Origin: Eubacterium sp.
GTDB lineage: Bacteria > Bacillota > Clostridia > Lachnospirales > Lachnospiraceae
Direction of reading: 5' to 3'
Length of the DNA: 64,000 nucleotides
NCBI GenBank assembly: GCA_022764165.1
Contig: JALERM010000045.1
Coordinates: 25,552 to 89,551 of the forward strand
Of the stretch, positions 18,105-27,932 are shown one piece after another. Numbering within the stretch: the first letter of the stretch is position 1; each line of letters begins with the position of its first letter. The position numbers and the translations under genes were made by a program. Below the pieces are notes generated by a model. It saw only the letters and a list, made by a program, of their open reading frames with translations, ran no database searches and had not been told where the DNA came from.

Positions 18105-20026
18105 GTGTAAAAAACAAACAGAAAAATGTGAGCATCCCAATAAGAAAGCTGGCTGCAGATGTAAAAGGAAGGCTGCCCCCTATGGATGGAAAACGGCTAA
18201 TCATGCTGAATATTCCCTATGTGATTGTATTTTATCTTGCGGATAAGGTAGCATGGCTGTACCGTCATTGCATGGGGGATTCTCTGGTAGCAAAAGTGGG
18301 AGTATTGTTTTTAAATTTTCAGCTTGCGTTTGAAAATTTTATGCCTAGCTTTCATATTTATGATCTGATTGCAGGCATGGTTGGTGCTGTGGCAGTAAAA
18401 ACAGCGGTATACCTTAAAGGTAAAAATGCAAAGAAATACCGGCAGGGTGAGGAGTATGGTTCTGCCCGTTGGGGAAATGAGAAGGATATAGCTCCTTTTA
18501 TTGATCCGGTGTTTGAGAATAACATCCTTTTAACGCAGACGGAACGGCTGACGATGAACAGCCGCCCGAAACTTCCAAAATATGCCCGGAATAAGAATGT
18601 AATCGTAATTGGCGGCTCCGGTTCCGGTAAGACAAGATTTTATGTGAAACCGAATTTAATGCAGATGACACCGAATGTCAGCTATGTGGTTACTGATCCG
18701 AAGGGTACGATCCTGGTGGAATGTGGGAAAATGCTAAAACAGGGTTCCCCGAAGATAAAAGACGGGAAGATTGTGCGGGACAAAAATGGGAAGATCGTTT
18801 ATGAACCGTATAAGATAAAAGTCTTAAATACCATCAATTTCCAAAAGTCCATGCACTATAATCCGTTCCGATATATCCGGTCTGAAAAGGATATTTTGAA
18901 GCTGGTGAATACTATTATCGCCAATACCAAAGGGGAAGGGGAGAAATCTTCGGAGGATTTTTGGGTGAAAGCAGAGAGACTTCTGTATTGTGCTTTGATC
19001 GGCTACATCTATTATGAGGCCCCGGAGGAGGAACAAAATTTTTCCACGCTGCTTGAATTTATCAATGCGTCCGAAGCAAGGGAGGATGATGAAGAATTTA
19101 AAAATGCGGTGGATGAGCTGTTTGAGGAACTGGAAAAGGAAAAGCCGGAGCATTTTGCGGTACGCCAGTATAAAAAATATAAACTGGCGGCAGGTAAAAC
19201 AGCGAAGTCAATACTTATTAGCTGTGGTGCAAGGCTGGCTCCTTTTGATATAGCAGAGTTACGGGAACTGACTTCTTATGATGAGATGGAGTTGGATATG
19301 TTGGGAGATCAGCGAACGGCCATGTTTGTCATTATCTCCGATACGGATGATACCTTCAATTTTGTTGTGGCAATCATGTATACGCAGCTATTCAATTTGC
19401 TCTGTGACCGTGCGGATGATGTGCATGGCGGCAGGCTCCCTTACCATGTAAGGCTTTTGCTCGATGAATTTGCGAATATCGGGCAGATTCCGAAGTTTGA
19501 CAAGCTGATCGCAACCATCCGAAGCCGTGAAATATCGGCTTCTATTATTTTGCAGTCGCAGAGCCAGTTAAAAACGATTTATAAAGATGCTGCTGAGACA
19601 ATTCTGGGAAATTGCGACACCATGTTGTTTCTTGGCGGCAAGGAAGGCAGCACGTTAAAGGAGATTTCGGAAACGCTTGGGAAGGAAACGATTGACCTTT
19701 ATAACGAATCGGACACTCGTGGACAGAGCCGCTCCTATGGATTGAATTACCAGAAAACCGGAAAAGAATTAATGAGCCGGGATGAACTTGCGGTTATGGA
19801 TGGAAATAAGTGTATCCTGCAGCTTCGTGGGGTGCGCCCATTTTTCAGCGATAAGTTCGATATTACCCGTCACAAGCGGTATAAGGAGCTGTCAGACTAT
19901 GACAAGAAAAACGCCTTTGACGTGGAGGCGTATATGAAACATCAGCTTCAGATCAGAGTAAAAGAAGAATTTGACCTGTTTGAAGTGGATGGAGATGAAA
20001 ATGAGGATATGGACAGTGAGAAGTAA
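18101..20026 (+). CDS. VirD4/TraG-like type IV coupling ATPase
   Basis: Walker A IGGSGSGKTRF, VTDPKG, LLLDEFANIGQIPKF, SQSQLK. Confidence 0.96.
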   Translation: MSVKNKQKNVSIPIRKLAADVKGRLPPMDGKRLIMLNIPYVIVFYLADKVAWLYRHCMGDSLVAKVGVLFLNFQLAFENFMPSFHIYDLIAGMVGAVAVKTAVYLKGKNAKKYRQGEEYGSARWGNEKDIAPFIDPVFENNILLTQTERLTMNSRPKLPKYARNKNVIVIGGSGSGKTRFYVKPNLMQMTPNVSYVVTDPKGTILVECGKMLKQGSPKIKDGKIVRDKNGKIVYEPYKIKVLNTINFQKSMHYNPFRYIRSEKDILKLVNTIIANTKGEGEKSSEDFWVKAERLLYCALIGYIYYEAPEEEQNFSTLLEFINASEAREDDEEFKNAVDELFEELEKEKPEHFAVRQYKKYKLAAGKTAKSILISCGARLAPFDIAELRELTSYDEMELDMLGDQRTAMFVIISDTDDTFNFVVAIMYTQLFNLLCDRADDVHGGRLPYHVRLLLDEFANIGQIPKFDKLIATIRSREISASIILQSQSQLKTIYKDAAETILGNCDTMLFLGGKEGSTLKEISETLGKETIDLYNESDTRGQSRSYGLNYQKTGKELMSRDELAVMDGNKCILQLRGVRPFFSDKFDITRHKRYKELSDYDKKNAFDVEAYMKHQLQIRVKEEFDLFEVDGDENEDMDSEK

Positions 20027-20027
20027 G

Positions 20028-20055
20028 GGCATGGATTCATAAATGCTCTTTTTTG
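20028..20055 (+). terminator. Probable intrinsic terminator
   Basis: GGGCAT...ATGCTC followed by TTTTTT. Confidence 0.6.
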
Positions 20056-20074
20056 CTGTCTATTTTTGATAATA

Positions 20075-20099
20075 ACTTTACGACACGATGTCGCAAAGT
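20075..20099. repeat. 25-bp interrupted palindrome, copy 2
   Basis: ACTTTACGACACGATGTCGCAAAGT, identical to copy 1. Confidence 0.9.
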
Positions 20100-20267
20100 C
20101 TGGACTTGGGGGGATTATGACCTTTTTTACTGCAATGCCCATTTGTGGCAAACATAAATATCCGCCCATTCGTGCGGAGCCTGTTGAAATGAGAGACAGG
20201 AGATTTTATATGAGCAAACAAAATTATAACAGAAAGGAACCGGATAAATCCGGTAACAGGTATAACT

Positions 20268-20382
20268 ATGGCATTTTTTACTTCAGCAATTAATATTTTG
20301 CAGACACTTGTGGTAGCAATCGGCGCAGGTCTTGCCGTATGGGGCGTGATTAACCTTCTGGAAGGTTACGGAAATGACAACC
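20268..20382 (+). CDS. maff2: Maff2 family protein, 5' exon
   Basis: MAFFTSAINILQTLVVAIGAGLAVWGVINLLEGYGNDN|; continues at 23153 after the intron. Confidence 0.88.
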
Positions 20383-23152
20383 GTGCGACACGTTCGTAAG
20401 TGAAAAGCTTACGCACAAAGTCGAAGGGCAATTGTAGCCCGAAACTTTGGAGAACTGATATTCCGATGGGTGAAATGAGGGGGTAACGTCCCGAAGCGCC
20501 ACCCTAATACTCCGAATGGCGGGGAGCATGCAACGGCTCTCTCCAAAAGTTTATAGAGCTCGGTGAAGTCGGCAGAGAGCAACCGTAAGACTGGTTTTCA
20601 GACCAGACACGAAAGCTGTCCAGAGGTGGATGGTGTTGCCTATATGCCGGGGGTCGGATATCCATGGTGAGAATGTATGAAAATACTGACGAAATTCCGA
20701 ATGTACGAGTCTAAACGTTGATGCTGTCGAAAGGCAGTACACCTTTCATGGTGGTATCTGTGGGCGAGTAAAATTGGTTGTTATGAAAGTCCATGCATCG
20801 TTACAGGCGGTGCGGTTATGCATGACCAGATACAGGCTTAGAGGAAGAACCTAAAGATATCCAATGATAGGAATATCGGAACGTGGAAAGCTGGGGACAC
20901 GGAGGCGGTTGCAGGCCAGTGATGTGGTGGATGGGAATACCTTCGCGGGAGGGCAATAACCATTCTTTATTCCAGTGAGAGTAGTGGCACAGTACCTATG
21001 AAGCCGTGAATAAGTAAGCGGTGGAGGGATAGCCACAAGTCGAATTCAGCAATGAAAATGAAAACACAACAAACACAGCTTCGAGTATGACAAAGAAAAT
21101 CCAAACCGAAGGGAGAGGATGCCTGTGTTGACTTCGGGGCAGCAAGAAAGGAAAAGTAAACAGAGAAAAATCCGCAACTCAGAGTATTACGACATGGAAG
21201 GTACTTTTGACAGGCTGTATGCAGAAAGTAAGAAAGATAAAACCTTCAACCATCTGATGGAAATCATCGAGAGTGAAGAAAATATCAAGCTTGCATACAG
21301 AACGATAAAGAAGAATACAGGAAGTGATACTTCGGGAGTGGATAAAAGGACGATAGCCGACCTTGCAAAGTTAAGCGAGGAAGAATACGTCCGTCTCATA
21401 CGGAAACAATTCAGTAATTATCATCCACGACCCGTAAGGCGAGTGGAGATACCAAAGCCCAATGGAAAGACCAGACCTCTGGGAATTCCAACTATCGTAG
21501 ATCGGATCGTACAGCAATGTATTTTGCAGGTCATGGAGCCGATATGTGAAGCAAAATTCAGTGAGAACTCCAACGGGTTCCGCCCGAACCGTTCCGCTGA
21601 GACTGCTATTGCGCAATGCATGAGGCTGATACAGGTACAGCATCTGTACCATGTGGTTGACCTCGATATTAAAGGCTTCTTTGATAATATCAGCCATACA
21701 AAGCTGATTCGTCAGATATGGGCATTGGGAATCCGGGAAAAAAAGCTGTTATGCATTATAAAAGAGATGCTGAAAGCACCTGTTGTTCTGCCAAATGGAG
21801 AGAAAACATATCCCGCACGGGGTACCCCGCAAGGCGGTATTTTGTCGCCATTGCTTGCAAACATCGTATTGAATGAACTGGATTGGTGGATTGCTTCCCA
21901 GTGGGAGCAGATGCCAACAAAAACAAAATTCAAAACAAGGAGCAATGCGCAGGGAACAGAGATTAAGAGCCACGCCTACAGGGCTCTGCGTCGGAGCAGA
22001 TTAAAAGAGATGCATGCAGTTCGGTACGCAGATGATTTTAAAATTTTCTGCGCAACACATGAGGATGCTGTCAGAGCATACAAGGCAACAGAGTTATGGC
22101 TAAAGGACAGGCTGGGGCTGGAAATCAGCCCTGACAAATCCAAAGTAGTTAATCTCAAAAGACAGTATTCTGATTTTCTCGGGTTCAAACTGAAAGTCCG
22201 TAAAAAGGGTAAGAAATATGTAGTTCGGTCTCATATGAGCGATAAAGCATACAAAAAGGCTCATGAAAAAGTCTCGGAAGAAGTAAAGAAACTGGCTCAT
22301 TCGTCAGATGATAATGCTCAGTTCATGCAGCTTCAGAAATACAACTCTGTAGTTGCCGGACTTCATGAATACTATTGTATTTCTACAGAAGTATCTCATG
22401 ACTTCAGCAGACTTGCCTTCAGTATCAACAAACAGCTCAGAAACAGACTGAACGGCGACTTATCCAAAAAGGGACAGCTCAGAAATGGGTTCATTAAAGA
22501 AAAGTATGGAGCAAGCAGACAGATGAGGTTCCTTCATGGACGTCCGGTGGTTCCACTGGGATATGTCCAGTCAAAGAATGCCCAGCATAAAAGGAAATCC
22601 ATCAATAAATATACGGTCAAAGGTCGGGAACAGATTCATAAGAATCTTGCAATCGACACAGCGACAATGTTATGGCTGATGAGAAATCCTGTAAAGGGCA
22701 GAACCATTGAATATGCGGATAACCGTATTTCCTTGTATGCGGCACAATATGGTAAATGTGCAGTGACGGGAATTCCGATGGATTCCTATGATATTCACTG
22801 CCACCATAAAGTGCCGGTAAGCAATGGCGGTTCAGATGAATACGCAAATCTTATTCTTGTCAGCAAAGCGGTTCATATCCTTATCCATGCTTCTTCAGAA
22901 CCTACGATTGAAAAGTACCTGAAATCCTTAAATCTTGACAATAAACAAATGGAAAAGCTTAACAAACTCCGTACTATGGCAGAAATGCCACTTATTATTC
23001 TTTGAATTTAATGCTGTAACGAAGTGTGTAAGTTGTGTTTAAAAGCCCTGGACGGCTGAATTCGATGGAGCGCCGTGTGCGGTGAAAGTCGCATGCACGG
23101 TGTGGAGCGGGGGAAAATCCGGAGATAACTTCAAAGGATTACCTATCGCTAT
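20383..23152 (+). mobile_element. Group II intron inserted in maff2
   Basis: 5' GTGCGAC; IEP 21119-23005; domain V-like cgccgtgtgcGGTGAAAGTCgcatgcacggtg (23071-23102); 3' end ..CCTATCGCTAT; exons join in frame as GYGNDN-P-GAKSQGIKQLM. Confidence 0.92.
21119..23005 (+). CDS. ltrA: Group II intron reverse transcriptase/maturase with HNH endonuclease domain
   Basis: RT motifs (FDNISH, GTPQGGILSPLLANI, RYADDF) and C-terminal HNH (CAVTG..DIHCHHKVPVSNGGSDEYANL). Confidence 0.95.
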   Translation: MPVLTSGQQERKSKQRKIRNSEYYDMEGTFDRLYAESKKDKTFNHLMEIIESEENIKLAYRTIKKNTGSDTSGVDKRTIADLAKLSEEEYVRLIRKQFSNYHPRPVRRVEIPKPNGKTRPLGIPTIVDRIVQQCILQVMEPICEAKFSENSNGFRPNRSAETAIAQCMRLIQVQHLYHVVDLDIKGFFDNISHTKLIRQIWALGIREKKLLCIIKEMLKAPVVLPNGEKTYPARGTPQGGILSPLLANIVLNELDWWIASQWEQMPTKTKFKTRSNAQGTEIKSHAYRALRRSRLKEMHAVRYADDFKIFCATHEDAVRAYKATELWLKDRLGLEISPDKSKVVNLKRQYSDFLGFKLKVRKKGKKYVVRSHMSDKAYKKAHEKVSEEVKKLAHSSDDNAQFMQLQKYNSVVAGLHEYYCISTEVSHDFSRLAFSINKQLRNRLNGDLSKKGQLRNGFIKEKYGASRQMRFLHGRPVVPLGYVQSKNAQHKRKSINKYTVKGREQIHKNLAIDTATMLWLMRNPVKGRTIEYADNRISLYAAQYGKCAVTGIPMDSYDIHCHHKVPVSNGGSDEYANLILVSKAVHILIHASSEPTIEKYLKSLNLDNKQMEKLNKLRTMAEMPLIIL

Positions 23153-23250
23153 CAGGTGCAAAATCACAGGGAATCAAACAGCTTATGGCAGGCGGTGGCG
23201 TGGTTCTGATTGGTACACAGCTTATTCCCCTGCTTGGAGGTTTGTTCTGA
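23153..23250 (+). CDS. maff2: Maff2 family protein, 3' exon
   Basis: |PGAKSQGIKQLMAGGGVVLIGTQLIPLLGGLF*. Confidence 0.88.
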
Positions 23251-23270
23251 TAAGATAGGAGGATTCGTTC

Positions 23271-24143
23271 ATGTTCGATGGCATATTCGATGCAATCGAG
23301 GAATGGATGAGGGAACTTCTGTCCGGAATGGTTACGTCCAACCTGACAACGATGTTTACCGATGTCAATGAAAAGACCGGGGAGATCGCTACGCAGGTTG
23401 GACAGACACCGCAGGGGTGGAATGGCAGTATATTCAGCCTGATACAGAACTTGTCAAATTCGGTGATTGTGCCCATAGCAGGTATGATTATCACATTTGT
23501 TCTGTGTTATGAACTGATTACTATGCTGACCGAGAAGAACAATATGCACGAAATCGACACATGGATGTTCTTCAAATATTTTTTCAAGATGTGGGTGGCG
23601 GTGTATCTTGTGACCAATACCTTTACCATAGCGATGGCGGTTTTTGATGTGGGACAGCATGTTGTCAATGCGGCAGGCGGCGTCATTAATTCACAGACCG
23701 CTATCAACGTGGATTCCATGATTGATTCTATGGAAACTGCGATGGAGTCTATGGAGATAGGGGAACTTGTAATACTGGCACTGGAGACACTTCTGGTCAG
23801 TCTGTGTATGAAGATTATGTCAGTGCTGATTACGGTCATCCTTTATGGACGTATGATTGAAATTTACCTCTATACCTCGGTTGCGCCAATCCCATTTGCT
23901 ACAATGTCCAACAGGGAATGGGGGCAGGTGGGAAATAATTATTTCCGAGGGCTTTTAGCTCTGGGATTTCAGGGATTTTTTATGATGGTATGCGTCGGCA
24001 TTTATGCGGTGCTGGTATCTACCATTGAGATTTCTGACAATATGCACTCTGCGCTTTTTGGTGTGGCGGCATATACTGTGATTCTGTGTTTCAGCCTGAT
24101 GAAAACAGGAAACCTAAGCAAATCTATTTTCAATGCACATTAG
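23271..24143 (+). CDS. VirB6/TrbL-like conjugal transfer membrane protein
   Basis: Multi-TM protein directly after maff2; AEGGIINSQTAINVDS-like loop and YTSVAPIPFATMSNREWGQVGNNYFRGLLALGFQGFFMM. Confidence 0.88.
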   Translation: MFDGIFDAIEEWMRELLSGMVTSNLTTMFTDVNEKTGEIATQVGQTPQGWNGSIFSLIQNLSNSVIVPIAGMIITFVLCYELITMLTEKNNMHEIDTWMFFKYFFKMWVAVYLVTNTFTIAMAVFDVGQHVVNAAGGVINSQTAINVDSMIDSMETAMESMEIGELVILALETLLVSLCMKIMSVLITVILYGRMIEIYLYTSVAPIPFATMSNREWGQVGNNYFRGLLALGFQGFFMMVCVGIYAVLVSTIEISDNMHSALFGVAAYTVILCFSLMKTGNLSKSIFNAH

Positions 24144-24151
24144 GAGGAAAT

Positions 24152-24709
24152 ATGGAACAGAAAAAATACAATATTATCTATGCTGATCCGCCGTGGCGTT
24201 ATGAAGTGAGCAGAGGGCAGGGAGTGGCAGAAAACCACTATTCCACGATGGGCATAGAGGATATTTGCTATCTTCCTGTAAAGGAGATTGCCGGGAAGGA
24301 TTGCGTCCTGTTTTTGTGGGTAACATTTCCGCAACTTCCGGAAGCGTTCAAAGTTATAAAGGCATGGGGATTTTCCTATAAAACAGTTGCGTTTGTGTGG
24401 TTGAAGCTGAATAAGTCCGGCAAAGGCTTCTTCTTTGGATTGGGGTATTGGACACGCTCCAATGCGGAGATATGCCTGCTTGCGGTAAAAGGGAAACCCA
24501 AACGGGTATCAAAAAAAGTATTCCAGCTTATCGTTACTCCTTTGCAGGCGCACAGCAAAAAGCCAGATGAAACAAGAGAGCGTATTGTGGAGCTGATAGG
24601 CGATCTGCCGAGAATCGAATTGTTTGCAAGGCAGAAATCACCCGGATGGGATGTGTGGGGGAATGAAGTTGAAAATTCTATCATGCTTCATTCTGATGAA
24701 AATATATAG
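24152..24709 (+). CDS. MT-A70 family adenine methyltransferase
   Basis: YADPPWRYE motif, GLGYWTRSNAEICLLAVKGKP, PVARQKSPGWDVWGNE-type C-terminus. Confidence 0.92.
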   Translation: MEQKKYNIIYADPPWRYEVSRGQGVAENHYSTMGIEDICYLPVKEIAGKDCVLFLWVTFPQLPEAFKVIKAWGFSYKTVAFVWLKLNKSGKGFFFGLGYWTRSNAEICLLAVKGKPKRVSKKVFQLIVTPLQAHSKKPDETRERIVELIGDLPRIELFARQKSPGWDVWGNEVENSIMLHSDENI

Positions 24710-24724
24710 AAGGAGGGATTTGTC

Positions 24725-25105
24725 ATGGCATTCGTATCGGTGCCAAAAGACTTAACCAAAGTAAAGAACAAGGTTGTATTGAACCTTACAAAACGGCAGA
24801 TTATCTGTCTGACGATTGCAGCAGCCATAGGGCTGCCTTTTTATTTTCTTACGAGAGGGACTATTGGGACAAGCAATGCGGCAACGGGTATGGTACTGCT
24901 TATGCTTCCGGCCTTTATGTTTGCTATGTATGAGAAAGACGGACTGCCGTTGGAGAAAATACTTTGGAACATCATTAACGTAAAAATTTTAAATCCGGCT
25001 ATCCGCAGGTATGAGGTGGAAAACCTGTATGAAATGCGAGAACAGAAATCTGTTTCAAAGGAGAAGAAAGGGGGAAAACGACGTGGAAAGAAAAAGAAAC
25101 GATGA
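24725..25105 (+). CDS. prgI: PrgI family protein (VirB3-like)
   Basis: FVSVPKDLTKVKNKVVLNLTKRQIICLTIAAAIGLPFYF, two TM segments, upstream of virB4. Confidence 0.88.
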   Translation: MAFVSVPKDLTKVKNKVVLNLTKRQIICLTIAAAIGLPFYFLTRGTIGTSNAATGMVLLMLPAFMFAMYEKDGLPLEKILWNIINVKILNPAIRRYEVENLYEMREQKSVSKEKKGGKRRGKKKKR

Positions 25106-27932
25106 ATTTGCGTGGAATGGAAACCACAAGGCTTATCGTGAACCGCCAGATGATTATTATCTGGATGAGCCGGATGATGAAGAATTTGAGGACTATGATG
25201 CGGATGATCTGCTTAACAGGGTAAAAGGGCAGCCGCCCCGGTATTCGCAGGAACCATATATATCTGGTTATGAAGCATTTGAGCGTAGCCGGGGTAGAAG
25301 AACATCCCGTAAATTAACCAGGCGAGAGAAAAGAGCGATTAAAAAAGCAGAGAAGATGGCTGAAAAACTGCGGAAGGAACAGGAGAAAGCAGATAAGAAA
25401 GCGGCAAAGAAAAATGCGAAAGTCGCTGCTCGTGAAGAAAAAAGAGCTGCCCGTGAGGAGCAGAAGGCATCTAAGCATAAACCGAAGCAGAAAAAATCCT
25501 CTGATAAACATAGTTCTGTGAAAAATGTTCCGATAAAGAGTGGAACGGTAAAAGCATCTCCGGTAAAGGAGACTGGAAACAGAAAGCCTATGTCTAAGGC
25601 AGAGGAGAAGAAAGCAAAAGAAAAGAGACTTTCCGCACAGAAGTCGATTCCATACCGGGAAATGGCAAGGGACGGTATCTGCCGTGTTCAGGATAAATAT
25701 TATTCAAAGACTATCCGGTTTTACGATATAAATTATCAGTTGGCACAGAATGAGGATAAGAACGCTATTTTTGAAAATTGGTGTGATTTCCTGAATTATT
25801 TTGACAGTACCATCCATTTTCAGCTTTCCTTTATCAATCATCACAGCAACATGAAGGAGTATGAATCAGTTATCCAGATCAGGCCGCAGAATGATGCGTT
25901 TGATGATGTGCGCATGGAGTATGCACAGATGCTGAAAAATCAGCTTGCGAAGGGCAACAATGGTTTGGTGCGGACAAAGTATATCACGTTTGGGATTGAA
26001 GCCGATAATATCCGGGAAGCAAAACCGAAGCTGGAGCGTATTGAAGCGGATATTTTAAACAATTTTAAAGTGCTTGGCGTATCCGCCTATCCGTTGAATG
26101 GAGAAGAACGGCTGCAGGTTATGTACGAGACATTTAATCCGGAGGAAAAAGTACCATTCCAGTTTTCCTATGATAAAGTGCTGCGTACCGGGATGGGAAC
26201 AAAGGATTTCATTGCGCCTACCAGTTTTGTATTCAAGAACGGCAAAGATTTTATGATGGGGAATACCATTGGTGCGGTGTCGTATCTGCAGATACTGGCC
26301 CCGGAGCTGACGGACAAGATGCTGGCAGAATTTCTGGATATGGACAGAAATTTAATTGTGAACCTTCATATCCAGTCCTTAGACCAGATGAAGGCAATCA
26401 AGCTCGTAAAGAGCAAAGTAACGGACATCAACCGTATGAAGATTGAGGAACAAAAGAAAGCGGTACGTTCCGGATATGATATGGACATCATTCCATCAGA
26501 CTTAAACACCTATGGCGGCGAAGCAAAGCGGCTGTTAGAGGATTTGCAGTCGAGGAATGAAAGGATGTTTCTTGTAACCGTGCTGTTTTTAAATACGGCA
26601 AAGACAAAACAGGAACTGGACAATGCGGTGTTTCAGACTTCCGGTATCGCACAGAAGTATAATTGTTCGCTGCGCCGCCTGGATTATATGCAGGAGCCGG
26701 GATTGATGAGCAGTATTCCGTTGGGGATTAACTTAATTCCGATTAAACGGGCACTGACTACCACATCTACGGCTATTTTTGTGCCTTTTACCACGCAGGA
26801 GCTTTTTATGGCGGGAGAATCCCTTTATTACGGTTTGAACGCTCTTAGCAACAACATGATTATGGTAGACCGGAAGAAACTGAAAAATCCTAACGGTTTG
26901 ATTTTAGGTACACCGGGTTCCGGTAAATCTTTTTCAGCAAAGCGTGAGATTACCAATGCTTTTTTTGCTACACAGGATGACATTATCATTGGTGATCCGG
27001 AAGGAGAATACTATCCGCTTGTCAATGCGCTTGGCGGGCAGGTAATTCATATCTCCCCTACAAGCCATGATTACATTAATCCGATGGACATCAACCTGGA
27101 CTATTCGGACGATGATAACCCGCTTGGCTTTAAGAGTGATTTTATTTTATCTCTGTGTGAACTTATCATGGGTTCCAGAAATGGGATTGAAGCGGAGGAA
27201 AAATCGGTCATTGACCGTTGCCTGCCGATTGTGTATCAGAAATATTTTGAGAATCCTGTGCCGGAGAATATGCCTGTGCTTGGGGATTTGTACCAATGCC
27301 TTCGGTCACAGAGGGAAGTGCAGGCACAGCGTATCGCAACCGCACTGGAAATCTATGTAAATGGTTCCTTAAAAGTATTCAATCATCGTACCAATGTGGA
27401 ACTGAATAACCGGATTATCTGTTTTGATATTAAAGATTTGGGGAAACAGCTTAAAAAACTTGGGATGCTGATTGTACAGGATCAGGTTTGGAACCGTGTA
27501 ACCATTAACCGTGCCGCTCATAAATCCACCCGGTATTACATAGATGAGTTCCATTTGCTCTTAAAAGAGGAACAGACAGCGGCGTACTCGGTGGAAATCT
27601 GGAAACGATTTAGAAAGTGGGGTGGTATTCCGACAGGAATTACGCAGAATATCAAGGATTTGCTGGCAAGCCGTGAGATTGAGAATATTTTTGAAAACTC
27701 CGATTTTATTTACATGCTGAATCAGGCTGCCGGGGACAGGCAAATACTGGCAAAACAGCTTAATATTTCCCCGCATCAGTTGTCCTATGTGACGAACAGC
27801 GGCGAAGGAGAAGGACTGATTTTCTACGGCAGTACCATTATTCCATTCAAGGATAAATTTGATAAATCGTTGAGGTTGTATAAGCTGATGACAACGAAAC
27901 CTTCGGAAATGGAGAATCGGCAGGGAAAATGA
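25083..27932 (+). CDS. VirB4/TraE-like conjugation ATPase
   Basis: Walker A GTPGSGKSFSAKREI, IIGDPEGEYYPLVNALGG, YYIDEFHLLL; GTG start at 25083 likely. Confidence 0.95.
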   Translation: MERKRNDEFAWNGNHKAYREPPDDYYLDEPDDEEFEDYDADDLLNRVKGQPPRYSQEPYISGYEAFERSRGRRTSRKLTRREKRAIKKAEKMAEKLRKEQEKADKKAAKKNAKVAAREEKRAAREEQKASKHKPKQKKSSDKHSSVKNVPIKSGTVKASPVKETGNRKPMSKAEEKKAKEKRLSAQKSIPYREMARDGICRVQDKYYSKTIRFYDINYQLAQNEDKNAIFENWCDFLNYFDSTIHFQLSFINHHSNMKEYESVIQIRPQNDAFDDVRMEYAQMLKNQLAKGNNGLVRTKYITFGIEADNIREAKPKLERIEADILNNFKVLGVSAYPLNGEERLQVMYETFNPEEKVPFQFSYDKVLRTGMGTKDFIAPTSFVFKNGKDFMMGNTIGAVSYLQILAPELTDKMLAEFLDMDRNLIVNLHIQSLDQMKAIKLVKSKVTDINRMKIEEQKKAVRSGYDMDIIPSDLNTYGGEAKRLLEDLQSRNERMFLVTVLFLNTAKTKQELDNAVFQTSGIAQKYNCSLRRLDYMQEPGLMSSIPLGINLIPIKRALTTTSTAIFVPFTTQELFMAGESLYYGLNALSNNMIMVDRKKLKNPNGLILGTPGSGKSFSAKREITNAFFATQDDIIIGDPEGEYYPLVNALGGQVIHISPTSHDYINPMDINLDYSDDDNPLGFKSDFILSLCELIMGSRNGIEAEEKSVIDRCLPIVYQKYFENPVPENMPVLGDLYQCLRSQREVQAQRIATALEIYVNGSLKVFNHRTNVELNNRIICFDIKDLGKQLKKLGMLIVQDQVWNRVTINRAAHKSTRYYIDEFHLLLKEEQTAAYSVEIWKRFRKWGGIPTGITQNIKDLLASREIENIFENSDFIYMLNQAAGDRQILAKQLNISPHQLSYVTNSGEGEGLIFYGSTIIPFKDKFDKSLRLYKLMTTKPSEMENRQGK

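Noticed and set aside
20066-20293. 75-aa ORF as a real gene across palindrome copy 2
   Set aside because: Starts in the palindrome, overlaps maff2 out of frame, no RBS at its start; better explained by non-coding DNA, possibly with a short MSKQNYNRKEP leader.
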